Positions 47,148-59,201 of a DNA stretch of 64,000 nt are shown here, one piece after another. The stretch lies in NCBI GenBank assembly GCA_037903355.1, contig JBAJFE010000016.1, forward strand, positions 781,206-845,205. The letters run 5' to 3'. The translations under genes were made by a program, and so were the position numbers. The stretch's first letter is position 1, and the number at the start of each line of letters is the position of its first letter. The notes below the pieces were generated by a model. That model was not told where the DNA came from and searched no databases. It was given only the letters and a program-made list of their open reading frames with translations. The DNA is from Trichuris trichiura. Taxonomy: Eukaryota; Nematoda; Enoplea; Trichinellida; Trichuridae.

Positions 47148-48468
47148 TTCAACGTAAACTTGCTCAGAATTGAACAACGAGAATGGCTTTCTGCATTGTA
47201 CGAAATTCAGGTTCAAGTAAGAATACTTTAGCGTGGCTTTCGTTTTCCTTCTTATTTTCGCGAAAGTTTCGCAGTTAGTAATAGTATAGTTTTACTTAGC
47301 TAGTAGTGGAATAAAACTTCAAGATTTGCAGAACACACTTTTCTAACTGTCTTTAAAAGTAACGTTTAGTGACCTTCGAAAAATGACCAACGCTTAATCT
47401 CTATTGGCGAATAGACTTGCGCATTTTTTAATTTTGTTATGGCAACCACAGCTGTCTAAGGAAAAGTAACAAAAAACGAAAAGAAAAGTGCTCCTTCGAG
47501 AAGTGGATGCATTGTAGCCTGAACATCATTATTATGTACGGTTGCTTAATTGTTCCGCTATCCGAAATCGGATAAAACTGGTTTCATAACGTTTTGAAAA
47601 ATCTTTGCTGTATACCGCTCGTTTAGTATGCAAAGAAATTCTTGGAACTTTCAGGACACTCCTGCTTTCATCACCAGCGTATTTATTACGCTACAGTAAT
47701 TGGATTATCAGGTACAGTTTTGGACGCTTAACCTTAAGTTTCCAACTGACATTATCCAAATTTTGTGGAGATGTCAAAAAGCCGGAAGTAGGAGAAAACA
47801 GGAACAGTCAAATTTTAGTACTTACAATAGTTCGAGGATTTCAGTCTGCTGTTTCGATTCAGTTTTTCTACTCTATTACGGCAATCATTTAAGGCACTGT
47901 TTGTAGTTTTTTCAATCAATCGCTGCATAACTTCAACTGGAAGCACAGACTTTAAAAATTTTCGTGTTCACTTGGCGGTTTCATCTGCGAAGTTAAGCAG
48001 CTAGCAAAAGGATGCCCCATTGCAGCACCTTGTTCCAGTAATCGAGCTCTTAGCACATATATCCAAGTACGAATAACTCTGAAAAATGCTTGGCAGTATA
48101 TTTCATTCCACGATGTGCGCCTAGCTGTTACATTACATCTGCTGATGTCAGCAGGTCCTTCTCTGCAACAGCGTTTACCATAATAATACTGTTTCTGACA
48201 ATAAATACAACATTCACGTTAGTATTCGTTAGGATTACTGTCTGAACGATCATTTGAATATCGTCAGCATAAACGCTGATCTCTTACTCTTTCTACAGCA
48301 CGATTCTATAAAGTATAGTCAGGTACTGAGTCACGATACCAGTTTTTACCATTCCGCCGGATGAAAAAACATGTCGATACTACTGAATTTTTGGCAGAAA
48401 AATTCCTCCGCAAAAGGCGTTTAACTTTTAATACAAATAACTTCATTTCGGTTCCAAACTTTAGAAAC
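47148..48468. other. Intergenic, no secure gene
   Basis: Between the UTP20 start and the DPH1 stop, both minus. A plus frame at 47,605-47,892 is open for 95 codons but has no motif. It probably contains the UTP20 promoter and DPH1 3' untranslated region. Confidence 0.5.
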
Positions 48469-50870
48469 TTATGAAGTGTATTGAATTGTGACGCGAGGTT
48501 TGTGCATCATTTTTCCATGGTTGTTAGTCCACGGACCAAGGCTGTCGTTGGCATAGTAGTCCATTGGGTAGACAGTTTCCCATTGAGTCTGCTCCAAAGA
48601 TACCATCAGCTAAAATTTTTTTAAAAAATTGCATATAGTTGCTATGCAAATGAAGAAACCTCGTAAGGTGTTAACAACGGTTTTGAAAACATTACACCCC
48701 AGTCGATTGAAAGGCGTGGACAGGCAACTTGCACCCAGCTGAAATCGTTGGAATTCGTAAAAAGAAAACAGACGTTGCGGGTTACCATTCAATGTCAGGA
48801 AAAATGTTCAGAGTTTCGGGATTTATTTCCGCCAGAAGAAACAAGAAAACTTCTTTCTTCATTTCTTCTAGTTTGCGTTTCAGAAGCTAAGCAATAGTTT
48901 ATTAAAAAAGCTAAGTCAAACATGGAGTACATACATCAACAATTGCACAATTGCCCTGTCTTCCAAGAGTGCCCAAGATTATTCCGAATTTATGACAACA
49001 CTTCGCTTGGTCAATGGCACAGCGTCTTGTGCGTTGCATTACCTCGTGATTGTAACTTTCAATAGTACATTTCCTTGAGTAAGGGTCGTATCTTAAGTAG
49101 AAGAAACAATGAAGCTCATAACATGCTCTCCTGGACGAAGAACAAAGTCAAGATGCTTATAAAAAGTCATACTGTAATTTTGACACTAATTTTTTCTCAA
49201 TGTGGCGTTTCCTTGATAGGGAAAAATTATATATCCGAATAACCTTACTTGTACGCAGTAACTGTTGGATTTGCAATCATAGCTGCTTCCAAATGAAATC
49301 GACCGTCGCCAATGAACCTGAAAATCATTTTAGCTTCTCTCGTTATTACGAAAGATTTGAAGCTTACAAAAGCGCGTCGGTTTCTGGAAGAAGTTTTGCC
49401 GCTGTGCAACCCAGAGTTTCCCCTGGCGAAAGTGGCTTTGACTGAGGAATGATAATATCGTATTCTTCGTGAAGTTCCTGGCGAACAGCCTGAAGAGAGC
49501 TGACGAATTGCACAGTGCTCATGAGAGCAATTTTTGATTTTTCCGAAAAATTCTTCCTTATAGTGTCGACCAGATGCGATATGCTGAACTTAATATCGAC
49601 GAAAACGTACAAAACTTGAGCATGACAAGTAATGTTCAAAGGAATTAGACAACTGTGACCATAATGAACCAATAATTGACAATCCATCGCTTTCACGGCA
49701 AAATCATCGACGCAACACGCACCGTAGGCAACGTCTGTCATTATAACGGTATTACAATTTGCAAATTCTTCAAGAATGTCAGCAATGATGCAAGAAAACA
49801 TGAGCAGCCCTTCGGGAAATTGTAGAGCAACTAAAACGAACAAACCCAATCAAACTTTGCAGCGGGTGTTAGTTTTCAACGTACGCAGTTGAATAATTAC
49901 ACAGACATGATTCGAGAGTCATTTGTCGTGAAACCAAAATACAACAACGAAAAACCAAAGACGCACCCTTTGTAATGTAAGAGATCAGAATTGATTGCAG
50001 GAAAAGTGAAGAACAAGAAAGAAAATACATGACAAAATGGGTAGCCCAAATAATGAATTTAAAAAAAACACAGAAGCAACAATAAATAAAATAGAAGAAT
50101 AAAAGAACTAAAAAGAACAAAACAAAAACAAGCGCAACAGCACATCGAAAGAAAACTGTAAAAAAAGAAAGGAAACCTTTTGTAACGTCCAGAATTGGCG
50201 ATGTTCAGGTTCAGTCGATGAACCTGCTGATCAGTAATTCGAGATAAATAAAAACTCGAGGCTTAACTTGCGAGTCAATAGCCGCCGCCGCCGCTCACCA
50301 TAAATGTGGGAGCAGTATTTATGCTATTCCCTTTGTTTTAGCTCCGTTCGATTACCCGCGAGCACCGAGATAACGCAGTAAACTCTGTACAGAACGTTGC
50401 ACTTTTTAAAAACCGAAACTATTCTAAAGCATAAGATTTCAAACAGAAAAATACCATAGGAATCGACCTTGACTGTTACTTACCCTGTCAGGCTAAATAG
50501 GCAATGTGGAGGTCTCGAAACCGCCGAGTTGTTACACTTTCGATTTTTCAATAAATGCGAACGTGCAGAAACTTTTTACAGCGAAAGCACAAAGGTAACG
50601 TTTTCATACACGAAACCTCCTTACCATTTTTTATGTTCTGCTGCCGAATTTTCCAAATAGTCTTGAAAATTTCGAAATTGTACGTGTCAGGCAGCTAAAG
50701 AAAACAAGCGACAAGAAGGCAATTCGACAAGGCTACGAAACGTTCTTATTTATTACGTTGGCAATGGCGGCTTTTAATTTTTCGTCCTCTAAAATTTCTA
50801 CCGGAATTCGGCTTACTATCCTGCGCTGCTCTTTGGATGTCGACTTTTCTCGAGGGACATTGACCACCAT
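48469..50870 (-). CDS. DPH1: DPH1, diphthamide synthesis subunit
   Basis: DPH1 pairs with DPH2 in a radical enzyme that transfers a 3-amino-3-carboxypropyl group from SAM to a histidine of elongation factor 2. Exon 1 is [20 protein letters not shown] ... LKAAIAN, then [20 protein letters not shown], then [20 protein letters not shown] with [20 protein letters not shown] and [14 protein letters not shown]. Next come [65 protein letters not shown] and a tail with [19 protein letters not shown]. The three iron-sulphur cysteines are present ([16 protein letters not shown] context and VACPRLS for the last). ATG at 50,868-50,870, TAA at 48,469-48,471. The second intron (about 750 bases) has long A/T runs. 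All exons found are open, so it looks functional. Confidence 0.95.
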
Positions 50871-51599
50871 TGTTTGCCTAGAAAGTTAGCAAAAAAATAG
50901 AACAAGAAATTCTAAAGAAAAAAAATATGGCACATTAACTTGAAACGGGGGAAACAACGCGCTTTTACGGTAATGAGACGTACCGTAAACCTGATTTTCA
51001 GGTTCGCTTTATTTTCTTTTTTCAAGTGTTCGACCACGAGAAGCGTCTTTTGGCATGGTTTTATAAAAACTAAGATAAAAGTTTGTTTAACACCACAGAT
51101 TTTTTATTATGCATGAAACTGTTCAGGAAATAAGCAAGACTACCGAAGCTTTCGTGTCTCTTCTTGATTCAATCCCGGCAGAATGGCAAGAATGGCAAGT
51201 TCTTGAACACAGCAATTCATGAGTAGAATCCCCATAACATTAAATGCATAGCATACAAAATACTGTGCGTATAAAGCCGTATGTTTATGCGAATATGTAG
51301 TTTGAAATAATAAGCGATTTCGAACGTCACTGACGTGAACCTGTATAATCTGACATATTGCTCTATTTAACGGTATGCAAATCCTGCTTTAGCGAGCAGT
51401 TTACAGGAAGAAATACGCTCAGGTACTGTTCGCATATCTGTAAACATTTGAAGACTTCTTCAACGCTTTGAAGCTTTCCCCTCGGAGAACTGAACTTACA
51501 TACAAACTATGGCTTTTATGTAGATTGTTTCGCGAGAATCTATATTACATAGCGGGTTTTATTGACAGCACGATATAATTGGAGATAAGAGTGAGGAAA
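50871..51599. other. Intergenic, no gene seen
   Basis: Between the DPH1 start and the ARMC1 stop, both minus. It contains a small 'taaacctgattttcaggtt' palindrome near 50,992 that resembles the inner end of family A terminal repeats. Nothing else stands out. Confidence 0.45.
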
Positions 51600-52457
51600 T
51601 CAAAAATATGTGTCAAGAAAGGATGAAACGCCTTTCCAAAGGGATCGGAAACCGCTAGCTCCACCTTGAGGCATATTCAGTTGCTCCTTAGTTGCTAATA
51701 CTTGCTTTCCGTTGTCCTGTTTCTCCGGCGAAGGCACATAATCGTCCGGCAAATAATCGGGTAAATCATGCGTTTCTACTTCCTTTCGTCCCACCGCTAT
51801 ACGCTCCTCTTTTCCATCTCTGAACAAACCCAAATCGGCACTGTGAACATCATTATTCATCAAGATATCAACTAGGTTTGTTTTTTTGACTTCTTTGGTC
51901 ACTCTTAGATAGCAAACTGATCCCGACATGTTAAACGCAACGCTGACGACACCTTTCATATTTGCAAATTCAGCGGCCAGATTTTCTTTTGTAGAAGCAT
52001 CGACAGGCTCGTAAAAGTATACATTTACCAGTTTGATGTGATGCTTGCGACCAGCATTAGTCTTGGGAGCTATGTCCAACAAATGTTTGCAAAAATTCAC
52101 GTACGCCTCGTTATTGTAAAAGCGCTTCATTACCAATTCCAAAGAGTTTCTATAACCGAACGTTTCGGCAAGTTCGTGCTTGTGGTGGCCAAGAGAAGTA
52201 CTCAAAGTGTACAATACGCGCAAAGCTAAACCGACCACTTTTTCGTCTTGCCCATTCAGCTGGACAAGCAAAAATGAGATGCATTCCTTATCCTAAAAGA
52301 GATGATAAAAAAAAAGGCTCGAACTGGAACAAGACAAAGTGCCCACCCGAAGCAAAGCAAGAGCTTTTACGGGATGCTTCACCATTTCGGCGTAGGAATT
52401 CAAAATTGGCAGCACTTCGCCGTCCACATTCGTAAAGTCATACACTTCGGCGTTCAT
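51600..52457 (-). CDS. ARMC1: ARMC1, armadillo repeat-containing protein 1
   Basis: ARMC1 is a small armadillo-repeat protein reported at mitochondria in vertebrates. Exon 1 (ATG 52,455-52,457) starts MNAEVYDFTNVDGEVLPILN and joins across a GT-AG intron (ALALLR|DKECISF) to one long exon. That exon has the repeat region (VVGLALRVLYTLSTSL), a region like the family's heavy-metal-associated-type fold (VNVYFYEPVDASTKENLAAE ... FANMKGVVSVAF), and the hallmark tail: HDLPDYLPDDYVPSPEKQ, GGASGF, and the aromatic end SSFLDTYF. The human protein has LPDYLPEDESPTKEQ and GGASWL in the same order. Length is about 260 residues, close to the family's 280. An upstream start is not excluded. Confidence 0.9.
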
Positions 52458-53060
52458 TGTTTCAAACTCATAATAAAATTGCTTTGAAAACTTTCAGCTC
52501 CAAACAACAGTTTGCAAAAGTACAGCAGGTTAGAAAATGGCATTCATGCGCTTACGGTATACGTCCTTGCGCGCATTTCATCAGAAAAACTTTGCGTTCT
52601 CAAACAAAGCTTCTTTAGCGCGTCTAACGGATAGAAACATTTAATTTTATTTTGTCAAAAATATTATTTCATTACAACGATTAATAAGCTACTCAAGAAT
52701 GTGACTGATCGGGGGCTGCTGACGAATAAAATATGAGAACTTAGCACTGTGCCGTTGGCAGTTGTCGAATCGTAGAATATTACAAAACGCAAAGTGCAAT
52801 GCTCATTTCTTTATCAAATTGATTAGCAGGTACGCGCCTACTGTATCATTTTCTACAAATGTTCTGTGATCATCTTTCCGTTGTGATTTGCTTTTATTAG
52901 GCTTGTCCATTTACGCGTATCTGTTTGTAATCCATATGTTGGTTTTTAAGAACTAATTTTTCGACCTGTTTTTAGGACAGCGCCTAGCTGTGAACCCTCC
53001 TTTCCGGGACTGTTGTTTTTGTGCTTATGCAGGCTGCTTCAGATTGCCATAATCGCACCA
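52458..53060. promoter_or_regulatory. Divergent intergenic region between ARMC1 and Hv1
   Basis: About 600 bases between two genes transcribed away from each other, so both promoters should lie here. No sequence-specific sites were recognised. A splice-acceptor-like 'gtgcttatgcag' at 53,020-53,031 precedes the Hv1 start, so Hv1 may have an upstream untranslated exon or a trans-splice site. Confidence 0.4.
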
Positions 53061-53980
53061 ATGCTTAAGCATGAATGGCCAAAAGCCCAGGGAGAGTCTG
53101 CTTTGGCGGAGGGTGATTCGAACAGTTCAGCTGCCACCGAATCAGATCTCAACAGTTTTATGGCAAAGCGTGTTTCCACCGCGAGGAATATGCGCTCAAC
53201 GTTTTTGCTAGCATTGCTATGCAACAAATTTCAAGTAAGTAATAGTCTGCTGCTTTGATAAGTTGTAGAATCGCGTGTATATCAAAGCTTAGAACTTATA
53301 CGCAGTCGTGTCTGTTGTGTGAGGCTGACTTTGTATGCTTTTTTCAGATTGTTCTAGTTACTCTTGTTATTTTGGACTGCGCTTGCGTTTTCGCAGAAGT
53401 GCTCATCCAGCTAAAGTTGCTCAGTTTCGGTGAAGCCGGCCGAGTTGCCGCCTGCACTTTGCACTACGTTAGCATTGCCTTCCTATGCGGTTTCATGCTA
53501 GAGATGGCGGTCAAGTTGGTAGTAATGGGTCGGCTGTTGCTCAGGGAATACCGGATGGATCTGTTTGACCTCTTCGTAATCGTCATGACCTTTGGCTTCA
53601 CCGTCGCCTTTGGAGGTTGCGGCCAAGGTTCCGACGGTGTCGGACTGCTCATCATGCTCAGGCTTTGGCGAATCTCACTTATAGTGAACAGTATAAAAAC
53701 GAAAGTATCAAATTATACACACCCTAAAAGACTTACTATTTCAGACATAGTTGCGTCGGTAAAGTTGGACGCAAAAAGGAAAATCTCCAAAGAAGGCAGA
53801 AACAAATTAGCATTGCAAAGAGAAGTATGCAAGTTGCGCGAATACTGTACGCAACAAGAGTGTGAGCTCCGAATATACCAGCTGATTTTGCAACAAAATG
53901 GTATAGCGCTTCCTACGGTTTTGCGTATGCCAAGAGCGCCGAACAAACTTTGCGTGACGGCGGAAGTAAACGACACATGA
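53061..53980 (+). CDS. Voltage-gated proton channel Hv1 (three exons), atypical S4
   Basis: A proton-selective voltage-sensor-only channel of the plasma or phagosome membrane, about 250 residues after splicing out 53,235-53,347 and 53,691-53,744. S1 TLVILDCACVFAEVLIQLK has the selectivity aspartate (D68, human D112). S2 LHYVSIAFLCGFMLEMAVKL has H97, E110 and K114 (human H140, E153, K157). S3 MDLFDLFVIVMTFGF has D132 (human D174). S4 GLLIMLRLWRISLIVNNI has arginines at 163 and 166, but Leu at 169 where human Hv1 has its third arginine, R211. The S3 position of human D185 is Thr, and the S3-S4 loop has no zinc-binding His. The C-terminus (LALQREVCKLREYC ... ELRIYQLILQQNG) is the family's dimerising coiled coil. 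AATAAA lies at 54,134-54,139. Confidence 0.93.
53691..53744 (+). other. 54-base in-frame intron inside the Hv1 S4 region
   Basis: Starts gtataaaaac, ends ttactatttcag, is a multiple of three and has no stop, so the long frame reads through it. Removing it restores colinearity with the family: RLWRISLIVN|NIVASVKLDAKRK against human [22 protein letters not shown]. Retention would add 18 residues between S4 and the coiled coil. Confidence 0.8.
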
Positions 53981-54863
53981 GATGTCTCTTACAATCCGTC
54001 AATGTTGACCAATTGAAGCTACACACTCAATTGTTATCGGATCAAAACCTGCCCACTCAAAGCTGTTTAAACAAGCGAGTGCGTCGCCAGAACTTCAGCA
54101 TTTCCTTAATGCTGTGTATACATTGTCTTCCAAAATAAATTTCCGGACTCGAATAACGTGCGCTACATTTATTTTCGTATTTCGTTAAGTTCCTTCTTTA
54201 TACGCGCAAAGCAGGTGATGAATAGTCAAAATAAGAACCAGCTGGCGTCTGGGATCACAACGATACAGAATTAGCTAAGTGATTCGCAGGTTCTCTTACC
54301 GTTCGAAACATAATTCTTTGCAGCGCATCGACATTTTATCATACCTTTGCGAAGCGTCCGGAGACCACGTCGGCAGGGATGCTGCACGACCCGGAAATTT
54401 TTGAAAGGCTGGATGTTCTTGATTTAAAATACAGTAGAAGGATAGTACCTGAATTCCACATACACATTTTGAAAGCTACAGTAAATCAAATGCAGTTGCT
54501 TAAGCCGGCTCACATTTGCCAATAGTTCTCACCTCTTCTACCGCCAATGTGACATTTCCAATTATTTTACCTTTCTTTACAAGTACGGAAACTGTAAAAT
54601 CGGTCTAACACCATTTTAGTATACTATTCCAATGGTTTTCGTCCTATATAATTTGATACTAAAGCAGCACAGCTACTAAAACGCCAAATAAAACTTCTCT
54701 GCCAACGCCGACGGATATGGGCAACATTTTTTTAATTCGCAATCCTGCAAAGTTCATAAGGTCAACTTAGGCACTCGGTAGGAGTTCAATCATTTTAAAT
54801 TTTTCCGCCATAAATATGAGATGCCATTCGAAAATGGTGTTAATCAACTACTGACTGAGCGAG
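53981..54863. other. Intergenic between convergent genes, no gene seen
   Basis: 3' ends of Hv1 (plus) and TMEM120 (minus) face each other. Contains the Hv1 polyadenylation signal; no other feature recognised. Confidence 0.5.
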
Positions 54864-57602
54864 TCATTCATCCTTTGATCCGCGCGGCCTTTCCGCTTGC
54901 ATAATGCTGTGGTACTTCTTCTGAAGACGTTTACTCTCTTCTTTGCGTTGAACCTTTTGCAAGCAAACCTGAGCCGTCGTCAGCGTGTTTCCCACGGCTA
55001 CGCCAAAAAATATAAGCGCCAAAGCGGTAACCTGCAATTTTTTAATTAACACACCGAAACACGAAGGCGAACAAACTTAGTTATTACCTGCCATTCGGGA
55101 CACCAAACTTCTTTGCTTATCAAATACAACTTATACGCAATGTACAGTTGGTATAAATAGCCAAAAATCAGGAAGGGCAGAAGAAATGTGAGCCCGCGGA
55201 ACATCCACGAATGGAAACCTTCTGAAAAAAGTTCAAATATACCGACAATACTCAATTGGTTTTTTAAATTTGGCTTAGACTCGAATTTTACTTTTTCAAA
55301 GTAGACGAAGCGTCTTATTTTTTGCATCTTCAGAATTCAGCGTACTAATAATAGTTATAATGCTTTTCGAATTGTAGGAAAAGTTTCTGCGCCTTTGCAT
55401 TGAGCGTTGTAAGTTAGAAAACCATGAAAAACGTCGCAAGACATCTACTGAATTAACATAATCGATTGGTTTTTATTCGCGGGTTAAAAAAATACTTTAG
55501 GATTTTTTTCTTATGCAATTCATCTTACTCAATTTGTACAGGTCAAGCTGAAGCGTCAGTAGGAAAGTCGATTAAGTGATAAGGCTTAGATGGCTCAAAC
55601 GATTGCAAACTTCAGCAGTGGTCATAAATCAATTTTGGATTTTTCGATATCGAACAGAAATCGGGCTGCCCCATTTTTCCACAGAATTGACTGCTACTAC
55701 GATGTGAACCTTGACTCAATAAACTCAGATCTTTGCAAACAGTTGTTCGCTATCAAAGGTAAAACGTTTTCGGAAGCAATGGCTCTTTAGGCAGCTGACA
55801 GGACGTTGGTAACAGTTGCCATGGCCATTTCAGCGACCAGACCAGCTGTTAATCAGCTGACCATCTCGGCGTAGCTATCAATTATTGTAAACCTATCCGA
55901 ATGCTACGTAGATGTCAGTTTCGAATCCATAACGCATCTACGATTATTTGCATTTCAAATGAGATGTTCTCCTCAACTAACAAGTCGCAAACAGAAGAAA
56001 AAATACGCAGGCAGCAAATGGTACCTGAAAACAGTAAACTGCGCAGGCGCTGGCGACAGTATGAAAAAAAGGAAACCAGCAAGAAATCTACCGTAACCGA
56101 ATGGCTAAAGTCGCTGGAATATAAGCGACAGGAAAGATTAGGCAATATTGTTTCGCTCTAACTGTTGCTGTTAAAACGTAACGTTAATATTTGAGAAAAA
56201 ATATTTTTCTCTTAAAATAAACGTTCTTTCAGTAACTGTATTTAAAGAAGCAAACTTCTCGTTTAAGTAAACAATGAAAGCCCGTACCAACGGTGATATC
56301 CATTGAATATCTTCGTCCCAAAGCTCGCAGTCGATAGAGGCATCCTCTTTGGTAATTACATTGGAGGATTTGTACGAAGCCTACAAGCGAAGGTGATGAA
56401 AGAAGCTAGATAAATCCCACACAAATATTTTAAGCCGGACGCTACTTAATGGGAATACTATTGATTGCATAGAATTTAGACATATCCCGTCACGTGACGA
56501 GTTTTCACTTTTTGGGCGCGTGTACAACGAGTGCAAGTAAGCAAAGGCTTGCAAACAGATGCATTAAGCAAGTAAACGACGAAAAGGAGTAAAAAGCAAA
56601 ACAATTACTTATGTAGCAAGACAGAAGCAGTAGTTGCAATCTTGATTTTTGGTAACATTCGCCGTCCGGCCAAGTTAGCAAAATACCGGACAGCACAGCG
56701 GAAGCGTAGTGATGGAATAGCCACCAGCCTTTTATTCTTTAAACATGAAGTTTACTGAAGGCGTACAATGGCAAAAAGTTACCTGGATCCGTTGCAACGC
56801 AAAATGCTTTCGCGAATGGTCAACGTGCAATAGTACCAAACCAGGAAGAAGTTATAGGCGGCATCCAAAACTCTGAAAAAGTTTTCATCGTCATAAGGCA
56901 CCATCTCCCTAACGTTGAATGGATATGACCTCTGGTGGAAGTAGCAAACGAACGGAGCAAAGATAAATAATATTATAGTGACCCGCAGTTTGAATTTTTC
57001 GTAATCGTCTTTGTAGCGGAATCTGCAAACGGGATGAAAATGTTACAAAAAAAGGATGGGCACCTTCGAACGTCACCTTTGAAGCTTGTTCAAAATGGAA
57101 ACGTTTATCTGACCAAGAATAATGTCCAGGTATATTCTAAACAAGTTGCAGGATAAAATACAACAGACGAAAAGCAGTATTACTACTAATACTATTAGTA
57201 CCCGTTATTTTCTCGAGGAAAGTGATGCGCCATTTCGGCTAGGCGGATCGACATGTCTTCCAGGATATCGAGCTTTTCTTTTCGAACGTCCTCAGGTAAG
57301 GGGGTGCTGAAAAAAATCTGAGCTTGCTAGATGTACATCGTGAGTAGCCCTTCCGAAAACGCTTTGATCGTTTCCACCAGTTCCTTCAACTCATGTCTCT
57401 GGTGAGCAACCATCTTGCGACCTGTCGGCTGATATTTGGTCACCTGGGACAATCTTTCAATGTAATCGTCATATTCGACCTGAACGAACAATTGATCGCC
57501 AGCTGCCAAAACAAAACTTGTGCTCACCTGGAAAGACTGGAAACGTTGGCAAAAACTTTCCACCGCTTCCCTAGCGGTCGCCGGGTCAAGCTTCAAATCC
57601 AT
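54864..57602 (-). CDS. TMEM120 family membrane protein (nine exons)
   Basis: TMEM120 (TACAN in vertebrates) is a six-helix membrane protein with an N-terminal coiled coil, found at the nuclear envelope/ER; it has been linked to fat-cell differentiation and debated as a mechanosensor. Exons in order: [91 protein letters not shown] then [40 protein letters not shown] then [52 protein letters not shown] then [27 protein letters not shown] and a basic tail. Each block matches the vertebrate sequence in order, including [19 protein letters not shown] and [14 protein letters not shown] 57,600-57,602, stop 54,864. The 1,066-base intron 55,222-56,287 contains plus-strand frames. Confidence 0.94.
55590..56161 (+). 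CDS. Possible nested gene in a TMEM120 intron, opposite strand
   Basis: Two open segments on the plus strand lie within the long TMEM120 intron. 55,590-55,790 begins [20 protein letters not shown] and contains [20 protein letters not shown]. 55,901-56,161 contains [20 protein letters not shown] then [12 protein letters not shown] and [20 protein letters not shown]. The second part is a charged, helical, basic peptide of coding character. A donor after FAIK and an acceptor before FRIHNAST would allow joining, but the middle exon is ambiguous. Family unknown. It could instead be two unrelated frames. Confidence 0.4.
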
Positions 57603-58207
57603 AAGATAAATTTACAATACCACTAGGGCAAGGTCACAGTACCCCAATCATCTTAACAATATGCAAGATCGTTTACATTGTAAAAAGCTTTAACAGTTTT
57701 GCGAACTGTTTGCTTAGGCATCCGATAATAATTCATGTACCACTCGTTAAAGATGTTGCCGTTTTGAACATATATTTAAGAGACATACGCAGTTAGCAAT
57801 TGAATATGAATCTCTAAATTCCTAAGTTTTCAAGCCACTTCGCGCCTTTGATTTTTCGCAACTCTTGGAAATGGATTTTACGACAAGTATGAGGCAAAAT
57901 GCTCATTGCTGTTTAGTTGTCATCACGCGAGGTTTGATGTAGTTGTTTTTGCTTTTATAACATAAAAAGTCGGAAAAACAAAGTGCTATCGAAACTTCCT
58001 TGCGCCATTTCGTTAGGCTTTGAAGCAACCTGCTCGCGAATTAGCAGCGGTTTAATAAGAACCTGCGTATTTTTATTGTACAGTAAGTCTGTGCTGCTGA
58101 AATAAAGTTGTTTTGATATTCGAAAAGTAATGGAAAATTCGGAAGGCGGTTGTGCGTGACCGTCCCGCCGAAGACGATGAAACTAAAGATCGTGTAAATC
58201 AGGCATA
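57603..58207. promoter_or_regulatory. Divergent intergenic region between TMEM120 and TM2D2
   Basis: About 600 bases between starts of two genes transcribed away from each other; both promoters should lie here. No specific sites recognised. Confidence 0.4.
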
Positions 58208-59201
58208 ATGAAATGTTGTCAATGCGGAAGAGCTCTTGCGACATGGGTGTTACAAACGCTTTGCTTTTTTGCTTTCTCAGTGACAGCTAGTCAAGACGAC
58301 TATCCCGCGGTTGATTTTTGCACGTTAAGTTCTTACGAAGCGACCGTTGCACCCTCGTCACCTTTGGTGCCCTGTTCGTTCCTGTGAGTATGCCGCTAAC
58401 TTATACTGCCTTGGTCCCATCCGGATTTGACGATTTGTGTTTATTATTTTTTTTATTCCACGCTGAAACATTACTTGACTGACCTGCCATAAGGCTAAGC
58501 CTATTTTAAGATTTTATAATGTAGATAGTACCCCCCTATTTGCGTCAAGTGGATGCTTCGGTAGGAAGTGCTAGAAAATGCTGACTTCTTTAGGCCTGAA
58601 GAGTTTATTCTCTGCGAACCGCCATTAGATTTGGCTGGTAACGAAACCGCTAAAGAAATTCTGGGATACGGTTGCACGAAGGTGAGAAAGTCCTTGTATG
58701 TACAACAGTTTGCTTTGTAAACGAATAGAGTTGTCTATTTTTCTTTCCGCTTTTCCCGCTGACTAACTTTCTGTACAATGGCCCCTGCTGTTCGTTACAT
58801 CATCTTTTCTATACCTTCAGTTTGGTGGAGCAAGAGCTCAAGATGTCGAAATGACCGCTTTAAAGTGTCACGCCTTGCCTTGCATAGAATGTTACGGACC
58901 TCGTGCGTTTATGCGATCTGGATATCGCTGCGTGAAGTAAAAGCAACAGAAGCGAGAATTTCTTACCGTTCATTTCTGTGTTTTCAGGTACAATGGTCAT
59001 TACTTCCTTAGCGCCCTGCTCTATTCAATATTTTTGGGCTTTTTTGCCGTCGATCGTTTTTACCTCGGTTATGCCGGCATAGGCGTCGGCAAGTTGATGA
59101 CGTTGGGCGGCCTTGGCGTATGGTGGTTGGTAGACATTGGACTTCTCATTACGGGTCACTTCATGCCGGAAGATGGGTCCAGTTGGATGCCGTACTATTA
59201 A
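58208..59201 (+). CDS. TM2D2: TM2 domain-containing protein 2 (four exons)
   Basis: TM2D proteins are conserved membrane proteins with two C-terminal helices; loss of their fly relatives causes Notch-like phenotypes. Exon 1: [20 protein letters not shown] then FAFSVTAS is a signal peptide, followed by the lumenal region [11 protein letters not shown]. Exon 2: [20 protein letters not shown] with EILGYGCTK. Exon 3: [20 protein letters not shown] then [18 protein letters not shown]. Exon 4: [20 protein letters not shown], the DRF motif in [40 protein letters not shown] and the end DGSSWMPYY with TAA at 59,199-59,201. Every block matches human TM2D2 (LGYGCLKFGG, IKYTGHYF, GVDRFCLGHTGTAVGKL). All junctions are GT-AG and in frame. 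AATAAA at 59,264-59,269. Confidence 0.95.

Noticed and set aside
49869..50120. Hydrophobic minus frame of 83 codons (Phe/Tyr-rich)
   Set aside because: It is the reverse complement of an A-rich stretch in the second DPH1 intron. DPH1 splices around it in frame ([12 protein letters not shown]).
50277..50296. GCC repeat 'gccgccgccgccgct' as a coding run
   Set aside because: It falls inside the long DPH1 intron with no flanking coding frame.
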